Notes under the pieces: generated by a model
The model's input: only the letters and a program-made list of their open reading frames with translations
What the model was told of the DNA's origin: nothing
The model's database searches: none
Program-made: the position numbers and the translations under genes
In this document: in pieces, positions 37,451-46,629 of the stretch
Layout: each line of letters starts with the position of its first letter
Numbering within the stretch: position 1 is the first letter of the stretch
DNA from: Alphaproteobacteria bacterium
GTDB taxonomy: Bacteria > Pseudomonadota > Alphaproteobacteria > 16-39-46
NCBI GenBank assembly: GCA_018401675.1
Contig: JAGYKM010000007.1
Span: 1-54,205, forward strand
Direction of reading: 5' to 3'
DNA: 54,205 nucleotides

Positions 37451-38184
37451 CTAATTTCTTTCTTTTTCCGAAACTTTTGTCCTTTTATCTTCCTTTTTAT
37501 ATGCTTTGTCAGTACGAATAACCTGAACCTCTGTGACAGGTTTCTTACCTAAACAGCTGGATGTACGCCGAACTGTAGAACCAAGTGTGCTTTCAACAGT
37601 CTCATCACTCTCGCGCATAGCGTCCGGCATTTCCTTCCAGCTTCTTTCAAGCTTTTCTCCATCTCCTCCGTCAATCGCCTTGTCCGTTCTGGCATTTCAG
37701 TGGGGTCGAGCAAGCCAACAGAAGAAACTCAGGAGGCTGGGAAAACTCGTTATCCATAGATAAAATCACAATAACCACCACACATCCTTGAGAGCCTAAT
37801 CGACGTCTTTCTTTAAGAATGGAGCTCTTTAAGGAAATTAAAACTGAGCCATCTAATCCAAGCCGTCCAGCGTGCACATTTTGGATAATGGCAGGAACAT
37901 AGCCCCAATTCTATTAAAGACCCGTTGGTGGGGATAATCACGGACTCAATGCCACATGCCTTAGCTAATTCTTTCTTGAGCCAGGAGATGCCTCGCCTCT
38001 CCATGAACAGAATCAATACTTGGGGCTTAATCCAAGAATACATTTGCTTGAGTTCTTCTTGAGCTGGATGACCCGATACATGCAAACAGTGCTTAGAGTG
38101 CCTGCTGGGCACTATAACCTCACACCCAAAGCCACGAGCCGGTTATGGAGAACCCCTATGGATCTTTCAGTTTCGACAAATTAA
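37451..38184 (-). pseudogene. rnj: frameshifted C-terminal part of RNase J
   Basis: Translation in changing frames recovers the rest of RNase J. Near 38130-37990 it reads HVSGHPAQEELKQMYSWIKP, with VLHNRLVALGV just before; then AKACGIESVIIPTNGSLIEL. In another frame comes GRLGLDGSVLISLKSSILKE, then RRRLGSQG. The last segment is KKPVTEVQVIRTDKAY, ending KEDKRTKVSEKERN at a TAG (37451). At least four frame changes are needed. It follows the open N-terminal part at 38185-39243 directly. Confidence 0.8.
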
Positions 38185-39243
38185 TTAATTGAAAAGTTCA
38201 TTAATCGTATCACCTTCTTTAAGCTCAAAATCCCCGTTGGCATGCCAGGCCAAGCGAGATAGACCAGCGTTACTTTCGCCCTGACTCCCTGTGGTGAGCA
38301 CCACGATCTCATCTCTATTACTCAAACCTGCTTCTTGCTCAGAGATGAAAAAGGCATTTTCTTGAGCAAAAGGTCTTTTAGACTTTGTGTCTTGTGTGTA
38401 AGAAGGAAAATCCGTCAAATAACCACTCTCTTGGGCTATTTCCACAAACCGCTTCATAGAACGACCCTTCAGGCATACCTTACGCCCTATTTTACGCGCA
38501 TTAGTTAATACCGCCGACACCCGGGCTACGTTGGACGCAAAACAAGAAACTATCAAAGCGCCCTTTTTATTGCGCATCTCCTCTAGAAGCCCTTGCTCTA
38601 CGTCTAGTTCCGACCCCGTCTGTCCCATCTCAAAAACATTGGTAGAGTCACACACTAATGCCAATACACCATCTTTCCCGATCTTCTTGAGAGCGGCCTC
38701 ATCCACATGATCACCCACACCAGGATGAGGATCGAGCTTCCAGTCCCCGGAATGAAACACTCTGCCTAAGGGGGTCTCAATAAGAATGCCACAAGGCTCT
38801 GGGATTGAATGGGTCAAGGTTACCAACTGGAGTGCAAAAGGTCCTATGCTGAAATGCGCATTCATGGGCACTTCGATGATGGTTGCCTCCTTCTCTAACC
38901 CCGCTTCTTTGAGCTTTCGACGGATCAAACGAGCTGTAAAAGGCGTGGCATAAAGAGGCACTTTCAAGTATTTCCATAGATAGGGTATGGCCCCAATATG
39001 GTCTTCATGGCCGTGGGTCAGCAATATGCCTTCCAGATCTTTTTTGCGCTCTACAATAAACTCAGGATCAGGCAAAATGATATCTATTCCAAGTTCATGT
39101 CCAAAGGTTATGCCGAAATCAACAAGAAGCCACTTACCGTTATACCCATATAAATTTAAATTCATTCCAATTTCACCCGCACCCCCCAGTGGCAGAAAAA
39201 GGAATTTATCTTGATGTGGTGTATCTTGTTTTTGTTCCGTCAT
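38185..39243 (-). CDS. rnj: ribonuclease J, N-terminal part (open frame)
   Basis: 352 codons of the metallo-beta-lactamase/beta-CASP ribonuclease J, an exo- and endonuclease of RNA maturation. The metal site is seen in LLTHGHEDHIGAIPYLW and LVTLTHSIPEPCGILIE, plus FHSGDWKLDPHPG. The beta-CASP region begins CDSTNVFEMGQTGSE and runs to TTGSQGESNAGLSRLAWHAN. The frame ends at NELFN just after the GD block; normal RNase J has ~200 more residues, present downstream but frameshifted. In relatives birA lies between nuoN and rnj; here the gap is only 75 bases. Confidence 0.88.
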   Translation of the reverse strand: MTEQKQDTPHQDKFLFLPLGGAGEIGMNLNLYGYNGKWLLVDFGITFGHELGIDIILPDPEFIVERKKDLEGILLTHGHEDHIGAIPYLWKYLKVPLYATPFTARLIRRKLKEAGLEKEATIIEVPMNAHFSIGPFALQLVTLTHSIPEPCGILIETPLGRVFHSGDWKLDPHPGVGDHVDEAALKKIGKDGVLALVCDSTNVFEMGQTGSELDVEQGLLEEMRNKKGALIVSCFASNVARVSAVLTNARKIGRKVCLKGRSMKRFVEIAQESGYLTDFPSYTQDTKSKRPFAQENAFFISEQEAGLSNRDEIVVLTTGSQGESNAGLSRLAWHANGDFELKEGDTINELFN

Positions 39244-39318
39244 TCGATCCTCATATAATTCGTATTGGGTTATTCTGACCCGTCCATATACCTATAAAGT
39301 CCTCATATGTGTGATGGA

Positions 39319-40839
39319 TTAATAATCTCTGGCGCATACTCCTGGGCCTTTCAAAAGACCGTCAGTTAATAGATAAATTTTTTCCATATAGACTTCGCTA
39401 TAGGCGTTATAGGCTATTCCACTGCCAATGGCCAGCACCATGAAAACTATTGTACTCGAATTTAACGTAATCCGGTGACCGCTCACTACTTTATCCCTAT
39501 ACATATACCGCACAATCCGAAGATATGAAGCAACCGTTAGCCCTCCCATAATCCCTATAAAGACACTCCATAACCATTGTCCATTCTCCACGAAAGCAAC
39601 CATAAGATTAAATCTCGACCAAAAACCGCTGAGAGGTGGGACACAAGCTAAGGATAATATCATCACAGAAATGCCCATACTTAAATAGGGATTTTGGACA
39701 TGAATCCCTCCCAGCTCTTTGAAATCTTTAATAGTATATACACCTCTCCCAAATACCACACTGACGCCTTGCAGAACGGAATATAACCCTAGCATGGTCA
39801 AAGTGAAGAGAATTACGAATAAAAACACCGCATTCACTCCTCCATAAGATCCCAAAGAAAAACCCATTAGAGCATATCCTGAAAAAGCGAGGCTATTGTA
39901 AGCCATAAAAGCATTGATTCTATTTTCCCTAAACGCCCCTAATGTGCCCCAAAAAACCGTTATTGCCCCTAATATAGTAAAAAATCTCTCAGCCCATAAA
40001 CAAAGACCGTTCTGGGAAATAACCATATAGGATATAAAAGGCCCCCACAGAACTTTTACCAATAGAAATAAAAATAAAACTGGGATCGATAAGATAATAA
40101 ATAGAAAGACATGGGTATTGAGGTCATCATAAAATGATCTGACCCATAAACTAAAAGGAAAAATTCCTATGGGTATCATGAGAGAAACCAATAGAAAAAA
40201 GCTTCCCACGATAAAATAAATAGGAATAACCCCTTCGTCAGACCCAAACCCAAAATGAACATCTCGGGTCATATATGCGGCGATTTCGTAAAAAGAAAAA
40301 CTTTGGGTGGTAGAGTACAAAAAGAGAATTCCAACAATCATGAAACTCCCAGCACATACCATCACCCCCCCATACACTTTTACTGCTTTGAGCTTTCGAT
40401 CAGAAACAAGAAAAAGAAGCCCATAAGTTCCAAGAGCCTGGATAATAAGCCCTGCACAGAACTGAATAAAATCATGACAAGCAATCGCCAGCAGCGCCCC
40501 CACCAAGAAAACCACACATGCCCCGGCCAGATCTAAAATTTTTTTAGGATCTTTTTCTCCACTTTTTAAACTTAACCACGATACTGCCCGTAATAAAAAT
40601 AAGACCATAAACAAAACAATTAAATCTCCAAATATCCATCGTAAACCACTTCCTATAGGGGTCCCATACAAATAACCACAAACCAATCCCCTAAGAACTA
40701 TGAAATCCTCCTACTCTTGCGCCAATAACAAAAGAGTAATGATTTTTCTATATTTCTCAGTAGGGCCCACAGCCCCGACCCCACATAAATAAAGCTTCTG
40801 GTAAAAATTCATTACGAAATAATAAGGATCGTTTATCAT
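39319..40839 (-). CDS. nuoN: NADH-quinone oxidoreductase subunit N, 5' end frameshifted
   Basis: The main open frame (40686 to 39319, 455 codons) is an antiporter-like membrane subunit of complex I with about 12-13 hydrophobic segments. Recognisable parts are FPFSLWVRSFYDDLNTHVFL (PMH/W-like loop), NRINAFMAYNSLAFSGYALM and PPLSGFWSRFNLMVAFVENG. The usual first ~50 residues are not in this frame. A short upstream frame from ATG 40839 (NFYQKLYLCGVGAVGP, then TEKYRKIITLLLLAQE) ends at a TAG and looks like the missing start in another frame. So the gene has at least one lesion near 40700. It pairs with nuoL and the shattered nuoM. Confidence 0.8.
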
Positions 40840-40880
40840 AAGTCGCCCTTACTCCTCTCCTGGTAAGGGGGCGGAGGCCT

Positions 40881-42356
40881 CTAGCAGCGCAGCACGCCAT
40901 AAGAGCTCACAGCGTAACCCACAGAGTCTATAATCTGGGTCCTTACCACAAATTCTTGGATAGGGCCTTGGATCAAGTCGGTCACCACAGGAAAAATCCC
41001 TATGGAACCCACATATGGCCATTATACTGAGCAATAAAATCTCTCGCAACTGCAAGGGCATATCTACTCTCTCCCGTAATTCATTAGGTGTCTGATTTTT
41101 AAAAACGTATTTTTAAGGGAATATAAAAAGAAATTGTCATCAAGACCAGACTTATAGCGAATAAAATGGCCATTAAAAGTAGAAGTTGAGAAACACCTAT
41201 CATGATGAAAAACCCAAAAGGCTCCAGAAGTTCCTGGAAAGCCTATAGATGAGAGACAGAACAATATGAAAAAAAGACTAGAATAGGCCTGTTTTTTCCA
41301 AATCTGCCCTTTGTCTTTCTAGAAGTCAGTTTTCCTATAGGTTACCTCAAGACAAAAGAATAGCAATCCACAAGATAGTTTGGTTAACCGCAAAAGATCC
41401 CACCAACTAGACCTTCTGGACTTCCCAAGAACAAAATAAGCTCATACTTGGAAAAGAAGTACAATAGGCAATACTTTCGATAGAGCCCTTTGCTTAGTAC
41501 CCACACTGATCCAGAAAAGAATGCCCAGAGCAACCCTCCTTGAACCCAGGGAGCCACATCCATACTAATTCTTGGAAAAGAGTCACAAACCGTACCATTC
41601 CCATAAAATCCAGGATCATGAGCCCCACCCCCAAAAATATCACCTCGTGATACTTTCATGAGCTCCATGGGAAAAAGAAACATACAAGGGATACAAAGAG
41701 CTTTAAAGAAATAAAGGAAGAAAGATGCCCCATGGAGGCCCACTTGAATCAGGTAAGAGAGCCCCGTTAACCAAAATCTCAGGAACAAAGAAAGACGAAT
41801 AAAGTGCGGACAGTAAAAAGAAGAGCTCCTAGGAATATCATGGAAGTCAGAGAGCTCCATAAGATAGCTGCCATGGAGTTTTTCCGAAGTCGTGTTATGG
41901 GAGAAGCCAGCATAAAGATAGTGGGGATTAGAGCTGCTTCAGCAAAGATATAAAATACTGTCAAATCCAAAGAGCACAAAGCCCCGAGCAAGCTGTCTCT
42001 AGCACTAAGAGAGCAAGTAGTTAGAAGAAGTATCCACCTTGGACTTTTGTGTAGTGAAACAACATAATAAGGGAACACAACTTGTCACAATTAAGATATA
42101 TGCTAAGGAAACTCCATCAACACCCACAGCGTAAGTCAAACCCAAAGGCGACCACACTCGTGCTTTTCTACAAATTGTATCCTTGTATCTCTGGCTCAAA
42201 AAGCCCCATAGCATAAAAACTCAACACAAAAAGTTACCACAGATATAAACAAAACGTTCTTTACATTTTGGAGATTCTCTCTGGTTCAGAAGGGATACAA
42301 AAAATCAGCACTGCCCCAACATGTAATAAGCAGCGATAAAATAGGTATAGATCCAT
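40881..42356 (-). pseudogene. nuoM: nuoM, shattered by multiple frameshifts
   Basis: Reading across frames on the minus strand recovers NuoM in order. A start resembling PILSLLITCWGSADFLYPF is near 42355; then EWSPLGLTYAVGVDGVSLAY; then SLDLTVFYIFAEAALIPTIF; then VAPWVQGGLLWAFFSGSVWV; then EGLVGGIFC; finally GIFPVVTDLIQGPIQEF, ending GYAVSSYGVLRC at a TAG (40881). At least eight frame changes are needed over 1.5 kb. NuoM is one of three proton-pumping antiporter-like subunits, so complex I should not pump normally if this sequence is right. nuoL beside it is intact. Confidence 0.85.
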
Positions 42357-42419
42357 CCCAACTCCTTCTTGTGGGCCTATAGCCCATCACACGCTTTCCA
42401 TATCTTAAAGGTTATGCCT

Positions 42420-42461
42420 CTAGGAAGATTTAACTCCCCACTAGGAAGATTTAACTCCCCA
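42420..42461. repeat. 21-base tandem duplication at the nuoL stop
   Basis: Two perfect copies of CTAGGAAGATTTAACTCCCC plus one A, back to back. Copy 2 contains the nuoL stop codon and last codons (WGVKSS); copy 1 repeats them just downstream in the same frame. It is a small recent slippage or recombination event. Confidence 0.85.
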
Positions 42462-44420
42462 AAAGAGAAAACTTACAAAAATTCCCGTAACTAAAACACC
42501 AGCCACAAGAATTATCTTCACATTTTTATTTATGTTTCTAGAGTGCAGCCGATTCACTTTTATCGAAATCTTCCTCAGAATCGTCACACCATTGGCTAAC
42601 TCAAAAAGGTTGGTAGCATGCTTCTTGAGGCCACTATTCAGAAAAGTGCTTGATTTCCAAAAAGGGGCTTCTATCAAAGTTCCATAGATTCGCCCGGTGT
42701 ATGCGCTGTTGTTAATGAAAGAGTATAATTCCGGTGCCGCTTTAACTAACATTCGAGATACATAAGAATATCTTTCATAAAACTTAAGCGCAAAAAAAGC
42801 CATAAATCCAAAAACAAGAATAGATCCCACCCACATCAGTTTGGGACTAGCTGTCGTATAGAATTCCGCTATGGCCAGAGCTAGCTCTTGCTTTCCCAAA
42901 GCCATCTGGTTTCCCCAAACCATCTGGTTATTTTCAATAAAAAATCCATAACTCAAATACCCTGCTAAAATGCACCCAAATGCCAAAAATCCCATAGGAA
43001 CAAGCATCTTTGCAGGGGATTCTTCAATGTGTGCCTTAACTTGCTCATTAGCAGACATTGACCCATGGAATACCCCCCACATAAGACGCAACGCATAATA
43101 GGCTGTCACTAAGATACTCAACGCCATAATACCCAGAGAAATACGGCCCCAAATGGACCCAGTACCCAAAGCCAATTCAAAAAGACTCATTTTAGAAAAG
43201 AAACCGGAAAAAAAAGGAACCCCCACCAGGGATAAACAGCCTATTCCCATAAATAAGTAGGTTATGGGAATTTTGTTTTTAATGCCGCCCATCAATCGCA
43301 TGTTCGACTCTTGGGATAGAGCCCTCATAATCGACCGCCCCCCAAGAAATAGAAGTGTTTGGAATAAAACAAAAGTCACCCACAGAAATAACGCCACGCC
43401 GTAACCCGATAGACCGAGGGCAACATAAATATATCCCGTTTGGGAACAAGAAGCACATACGAGAACATGCTTAATATTGTGCTTAACAGACGCTACCAGC
43501 GCCAAAAACACAGAACTGAGGAGACCTACCCACAAAAAAAGTGCACGTACCCAATCGACGGAATCAAATAACAAACTCAACCTGCATATCAAATAGACGC
43601 TTACGCCTACGGTGAATAGGGTAAATATCAAAGCACACGATGCCATAGGCGCCTTGATGGCGTGATAGAGTCCAAAGTGAAACCCGATCTGACCGGATTT
43701 AACCAAACATGCCATCGCCACACAACTCGCAATAAAAGGTAAGGCTAGAACTTCGGTATTAAAAATAAGCAAGGTTTGATCGGCGTAGTGAGGAATAAAA
43801 TTAACGATCCCCTCTATATCAAAATCCTTAAATAGAACATAGCATCCCCACAAACCCATAAGAAAGGGGATCTCCCCCACTCGATCTAGAACAAAAATAC
43901 AAAGAGACGCCTTTTGAACTTCTTTATCTTCGAATACAAAACCCACCAGAAGACATACAACCAAACTCAGTAAGGCCCAAAAAATAAACACCTGTAGGAG
44001 ATGAGCGGAAGCCACCAGGAGAAGTGTCAGTATCAATCCCACACAAACGTAAATCATAAATCGGCATAACCGAGACGCGCTATTTATACTACCCTGAACA
44101 TAAAGACAAACCAGTGTGCAAACCGTGGTGGATACAGTGAAAAAAAAAGCCGATAAGGAATCTACTACCAAAGTCCAATTGACTTTTAGAAAAGGAAAAT
44201 CCCACCATAAGACGCCTTGGTAGTTCAAAGAGTGTCCAGTGGAGATAAGATGGATCCATAAAACGAGGGATAGAACCCCACCACACAAAAGGAGGGCGAT
44301 TACGATTCCATGAAGCATACGCTGCGGTTTGGGAAAATTTTTCAATAAACTCCACGAAAAGATCTCGATCCCACAAGAAATAACCGGTAGCCCTATTATG
44401 AAGGCAAATACCCAGCTCAT
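42441..44420 (-). CDS. nuoL: NADH-quinone oxidoreductase subunit L
   Basis: 659 residues with about 16 hydrophobic segments, the proton-translocating antiporter-like subunit of complex I. Recognisable parts are LKVNWTLVVDSLSAFFF, CVGLILTLLLVASAHLLQVF, KSGQIGFHFGLYHAIKAPMA (KSAQ...PL-type loop) and VKHNIKHVLVCASCSQTGYI. The C-terminal lateral helix region follows MWGVFHGSM. Usual PLHTWLPDAM-like residues are replaced by FGLYHAIKAPM, which is divergent. The frame is intact. Upstream nuo genes are not adjacent, so the operon has been split. Without NuoM its function is doubtful. Confidence 0.88.
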   Translation of the reverse strand: MSWVFAFIIGLPVISCGIEIFSWSLLKNFPKPQRMLHGIVIALLLCGGVLSLVLWIHLISTGHSLNYQGVLWWDFPFLKVNWTLVVDSLSAFFFTVSTTVCTLVCLYVQGSINSASRLCRFMIYVCVGLILTLLLVASAHLLQVFIFWALLSLVVCLLVGFVFEDKEVQKASLCIFVLDRVGEIPFLMGLWGCYVLFKDFDIEGIVNFIPHYADQTLLIFNTEVLALPFIASCVAMACLVKSGQIGFHFGLYHAIKAPMASCALIFTLFTVGVSVYLICRLSLLFDSVDWVRALFLWVGLLSSVFLALVASVKHNIKHVLVCASCSQTGYIYVALGLSGYGVALFLWVTFVLFQTLLFLGGRSIMRALSQESNMRLMGGIKNKIPITYLFMGIGCLSLVGVPFFSGFFSKMSLFELALGTGSIWGRISLGIMALSILVTAYYALRLMWGVFHGSMSANEQVKAHIEESPAKMLVPMGFLAFGCILAGYLSYGFFIENNQMVWGNQMALGKQELALAIAEFYTTASPKLMWVGSILVFGFMAFFALKFYERYSYVSRMLVKAAPELYSFINNSAYTGRIYGTLIEAPFWKSSTFLNSGLKKHATNLFELANGVTILRKISIKVNRLHSRNINKNVKIILVAGVLVTGIFVSFLFWGVKSS

Positions 44421-44667
44421 CCATTCACCCCCTACTACCCATTAATCTCATAAACTTATCTTTTTTGGTATTCACGGTAACATCATGGCGCAAGCTTTTT
44501 CGCAGAGCAACCCTAAACAGATTTAATTTAAGAGATGAATAAGAACTTTAGGGCAAAAGACATGACCAAGTCGCTCCTTTGTCTATCCGCTATAGAGCCT
44601 TGAAAAAGCACTCTTCGCCTAAGAAAGAAGTCTTCTACGCCCTGAAAGTGTCTGAGAATAAGGGAAA

Positions 44668-44748
44668 TGGCGGGAGTGACGGGACTTGAACCCGCGACTC
44701 CGGGCGGGATGGTAGGCCGGCGCTCTAACCAACCTGAGCTACACCTCT
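44668..44748 (-). tRNA. degenerate tRNA-Asp-like gene
   Basis: The minus strand holds a clear tRNA outline: GTGTAGCTCAGG then TTGGTTAGAGC (D arm, with one extra G), T arm GCGGGTTCAAGTCCCGT, and a 3' end CACTCCCGCCA with encoded CCA. It most resembles tRNA-Asp (usually CCGGCCTGTCACGCCGG in the anticodon arm). Here that arm reads CCGGCCTACCATCCCGCCCG: the GTC anticodon is gone and the loop is enlarged. The 5' acceptor strand (AGAGGTG) mismatches the 3' strand at two places. It is 81 bases, about four more than normal. Probably a pseudo-tRNA; a working tRNA-Asp must exist elsewhere. Confidence 0.55.
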
Positions 44749-45402
44749 TCGGGCCCCGTATAGGAACGGAACAGTTATTTTGCTACATTTTCCGCTGCGG
44801 ATGTCAAGCATGTAATCACTTTCCTTCCCCAATCACACCCACTTTCCTTGTTTCCAAGAACTCCGCATCGGTCACCCTCAGAATTAATAAATAAACTTTC
44901 CCCAAGAAAATTCTGTTCTGATCTCCTTAAAATATAAAGTTAAAAGGCCCAAACACTATAAAAACTAATATCTTTACTTATGGACAAGGTCTCTATTTTT
45001 CCTTGATTCTTGCTTGTCTCTAAGATATGGAGTCTTTATTTTCTAAATTATCTTCGAAAAGCCTATTGACCATTTATCAAACCCATGTAATTATTCTTAA
45101 CTTGACACGAATAGAAATAAGAATTTTGTAAATCATCTATCGAGCTGTTTGTTTTGACAAAAAGCTTCTAAAGAAAAAAATAATGAGAACTCACTTCTAA
45201 AAAGAGTTTGTATGCTTTTTTGGTTTTATCACCCAGTCTTATATTGGGAGAGAGGAAGCTCATGGATTTTCTTCAGAGAAATTTTTTTATTTATCCTCCA
45301 AGAAATGCTAAGGACTTTAGGTTTTGATCTGGGTGTGGAGACAAAGAATGTTCTCTCTTACCTGAAAAGACGTCCTCGAATTCAAGAGAAGAAACTCTTT
45401 TG
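44749..45402. other. long intergenic stretch
   Basis: About 650 AT-rich bases between the tRNA-like gene and the structured RNA. A plus-strand frame of 63 codons (45212-45403) has no ribosome site and no relatives I know. I see no other gene. Confidence 0.4.
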
Positions 45403-45600
45403 ACTCCAAAAAAAAAACTGACCCCTGCGGCTCAGGTAAGAATTGAGGCAAAAAGAGCCGTATAAACCCGGCCCAATTAAACAGGGAGGCTTACGTCTTT
45501 CGACGTAAAATGGTTCCGAAGAACCCGGTTTCAGGTCCCCACGCCTGAACTGTACGAAGGGAAGCCCTTCTGAATTCGTTCCTTATACATAGGGCTTTCA
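45403..45600 (-). ncRNA. unidentified structured RNA with five hairpins
   Basis: On the minus strand, in order, there are five perfect short hairpins: 45570-45556 (GAAGGG/CCCTTC), 45549-45530 (TTCAGG/CCTGAA), 45525-45512 (GGTTC, UUCG loop, GAACC), 45508-45491 (TTACGTC, GAAA loop, GACGTAA) and 45472-45457 (GCCG/CGGC). UUCG and GAAA are the classic stable RNA tetraloops. The ends can pair (CTGA..CCCT near 45600 with AGGG..TCAG near 45415), closing a multi-branched structure. The transcript would end at CTGAGCC...GGGGTCAG and a run of ten T (about 45412-45403). It does not clearly match 6S, SRP, tmRNA or RNase P as I know them. No open reading frame explains it. Confidence 0.65.
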
Positions 45601-45616
45601 GAAAAATTAATATATA

Positions 45617-45641
45617 TTTTTGCATACTTTATATGCAAAAA
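45617..45641. promoter_or_regulatory. 10-base inverted repeat overlapping a promoter
   Basis: TTTTTGCATA and TATGCAAAAA are perfect inverted arms around CTTTA. On the minus strand TTGCAT followed after 18 bases by TATATT makes a fair promoter for the structured RNA, with its -35 box inside the repeat. It may be an operator; alternatively the hairpin terminates the lysR transcript. Confidence 0.45.
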
Positions 45642-45762
45642 GAACATGGCTTGCTACTTTTTTAGTGATTTCTTTCCCTTCCATCAAAAATTCTTTAAAA
45701 CAAGAAGTTTTTTGGAAGCTTCTCAGTCCAGAAGTGATAAACAATACACAGATGAATGTCTC

Positions 45763-46587
45763 CTAGCTCAGCCATAGGAAAAAAAGATATCCCAGTGGCT
45801 GCCGGCCCTTTGGAATAATCCGCTGCCTCTGAGACCCTACATCAAAGTTAGGCAGAAACCCGATGCCTCTACCTTGACTCAAAGTTTTTTCTAAAAAGCC
45901 ATAAGAATTACTTTTTAAAAGAATATGAAGCTCATTTGAATTAAAGCCCCCGCCCTTGGGGCTCCCCTCTTCTTTCGGCGCTGAAAGAGCGTTTATATCA
46001 GCTTCGTGTAAAACCAAGTGGTGGGATTTTAGATCATGAATGCCTTCTGGGCGTGCATGGGTCATAAGATAATCATGACTCGCATAAACCCCCATGCGAT
46101 AAGTTAAAAATTTTTGTTGCATTAAATCAGAAAGACCTGAGGACCAAGAACGAATGGCAAGATCACAGTGACCCCTTTCCAGCTCCTGAAATCCATCGCT
46201 TACCATGAAATCTAGCTGAACTTTGGGATATTTCTTCTGAAATTGAGCCAAACGCGAGACCAACCACTTCTCACTAAAATAAGAGGGTGCGCTGATGCGC
46301 AATGGTCCTTGGGGTTCTGATAAATCTGCTTCTATGCTGGTCTCTACCTCTTGCACTTTATGAAAAACCTCTTGAGCTGCTTTAAGAAGCTTGGTTCCCG
46401 CTTCCGTCAACACCAGCCCTCGAGCTCTCCGAGAGAAGAGAGACGTTAACAAAGAGGCTTCTAAAGCCAATATTTGTCGACTCACAGCCGATTGGCTCAG
46501 ACAAAGCTTCTCAGAAGCATGAGTGAAGCTGCCAGACAGAGCCACATGATAAAAAACCCTCAGTTTATCCCAATCATTGATTTTCAT
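45763..46587 (-). CDS. LysR-family transcriptional regulator, C-terminus probably frameshifted
   Basis: 274 residues. The N-terminal winged helix-turn-helix is canonical (WDKLRVFYHVALSGSFTHAS, LSQSAVSRQILALE), and the linker and substrate-binding domain follow (PLRISAPSYFSEKWLVSRL, DLAIRSW). The last ~14 residues (GRQPLGYLFFLWLS) are not LysR-like. In another frame just there, YSKGPAATGISFFPMAEL looks more like the expected C-terminus, and a T7 tract lies in between. So the end has probably been altered by a one-base change. It lies 42 bases downstream of trxB, which suggests co-transcription. Target genes unknown. Confidence 0.85.
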   Translation of the reverse strand: MKINDWDKLRVFYHVALSGSFTHASEKLCLSQSAVSRQILALEASLLTSLFSRRARGLVLTEAGTKLLKAAQEVFHKVQEVETSIEADLSEPQGPLRISAPSYFSEKWLVSRLAQFQKKYPKVQLDFMVSDGFQELERGHCDLAIRSWSSGLSDLMQQKFLTYRMGVYASHDYLMTHARPEGIHDLKSHHLVLHEADINALSAPKEEGSPKGGGFNSNELHILLKSNSYGFLEKTLSQGRGIGFLPNFDVGSQRQRIIPKGRQPLGYLFFLWLS

Positions 46588-46629
46588 AAGCGCGATACCT
46601 TTTCAAAAAAGTCATCGGCAACCTCCTCA

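Noticed and set aside
45212..45403. 63-codon plus-strand frame before the structured RNA
   Set aside because: No ribosome site and no similarity; sits in an AT-rich gap.
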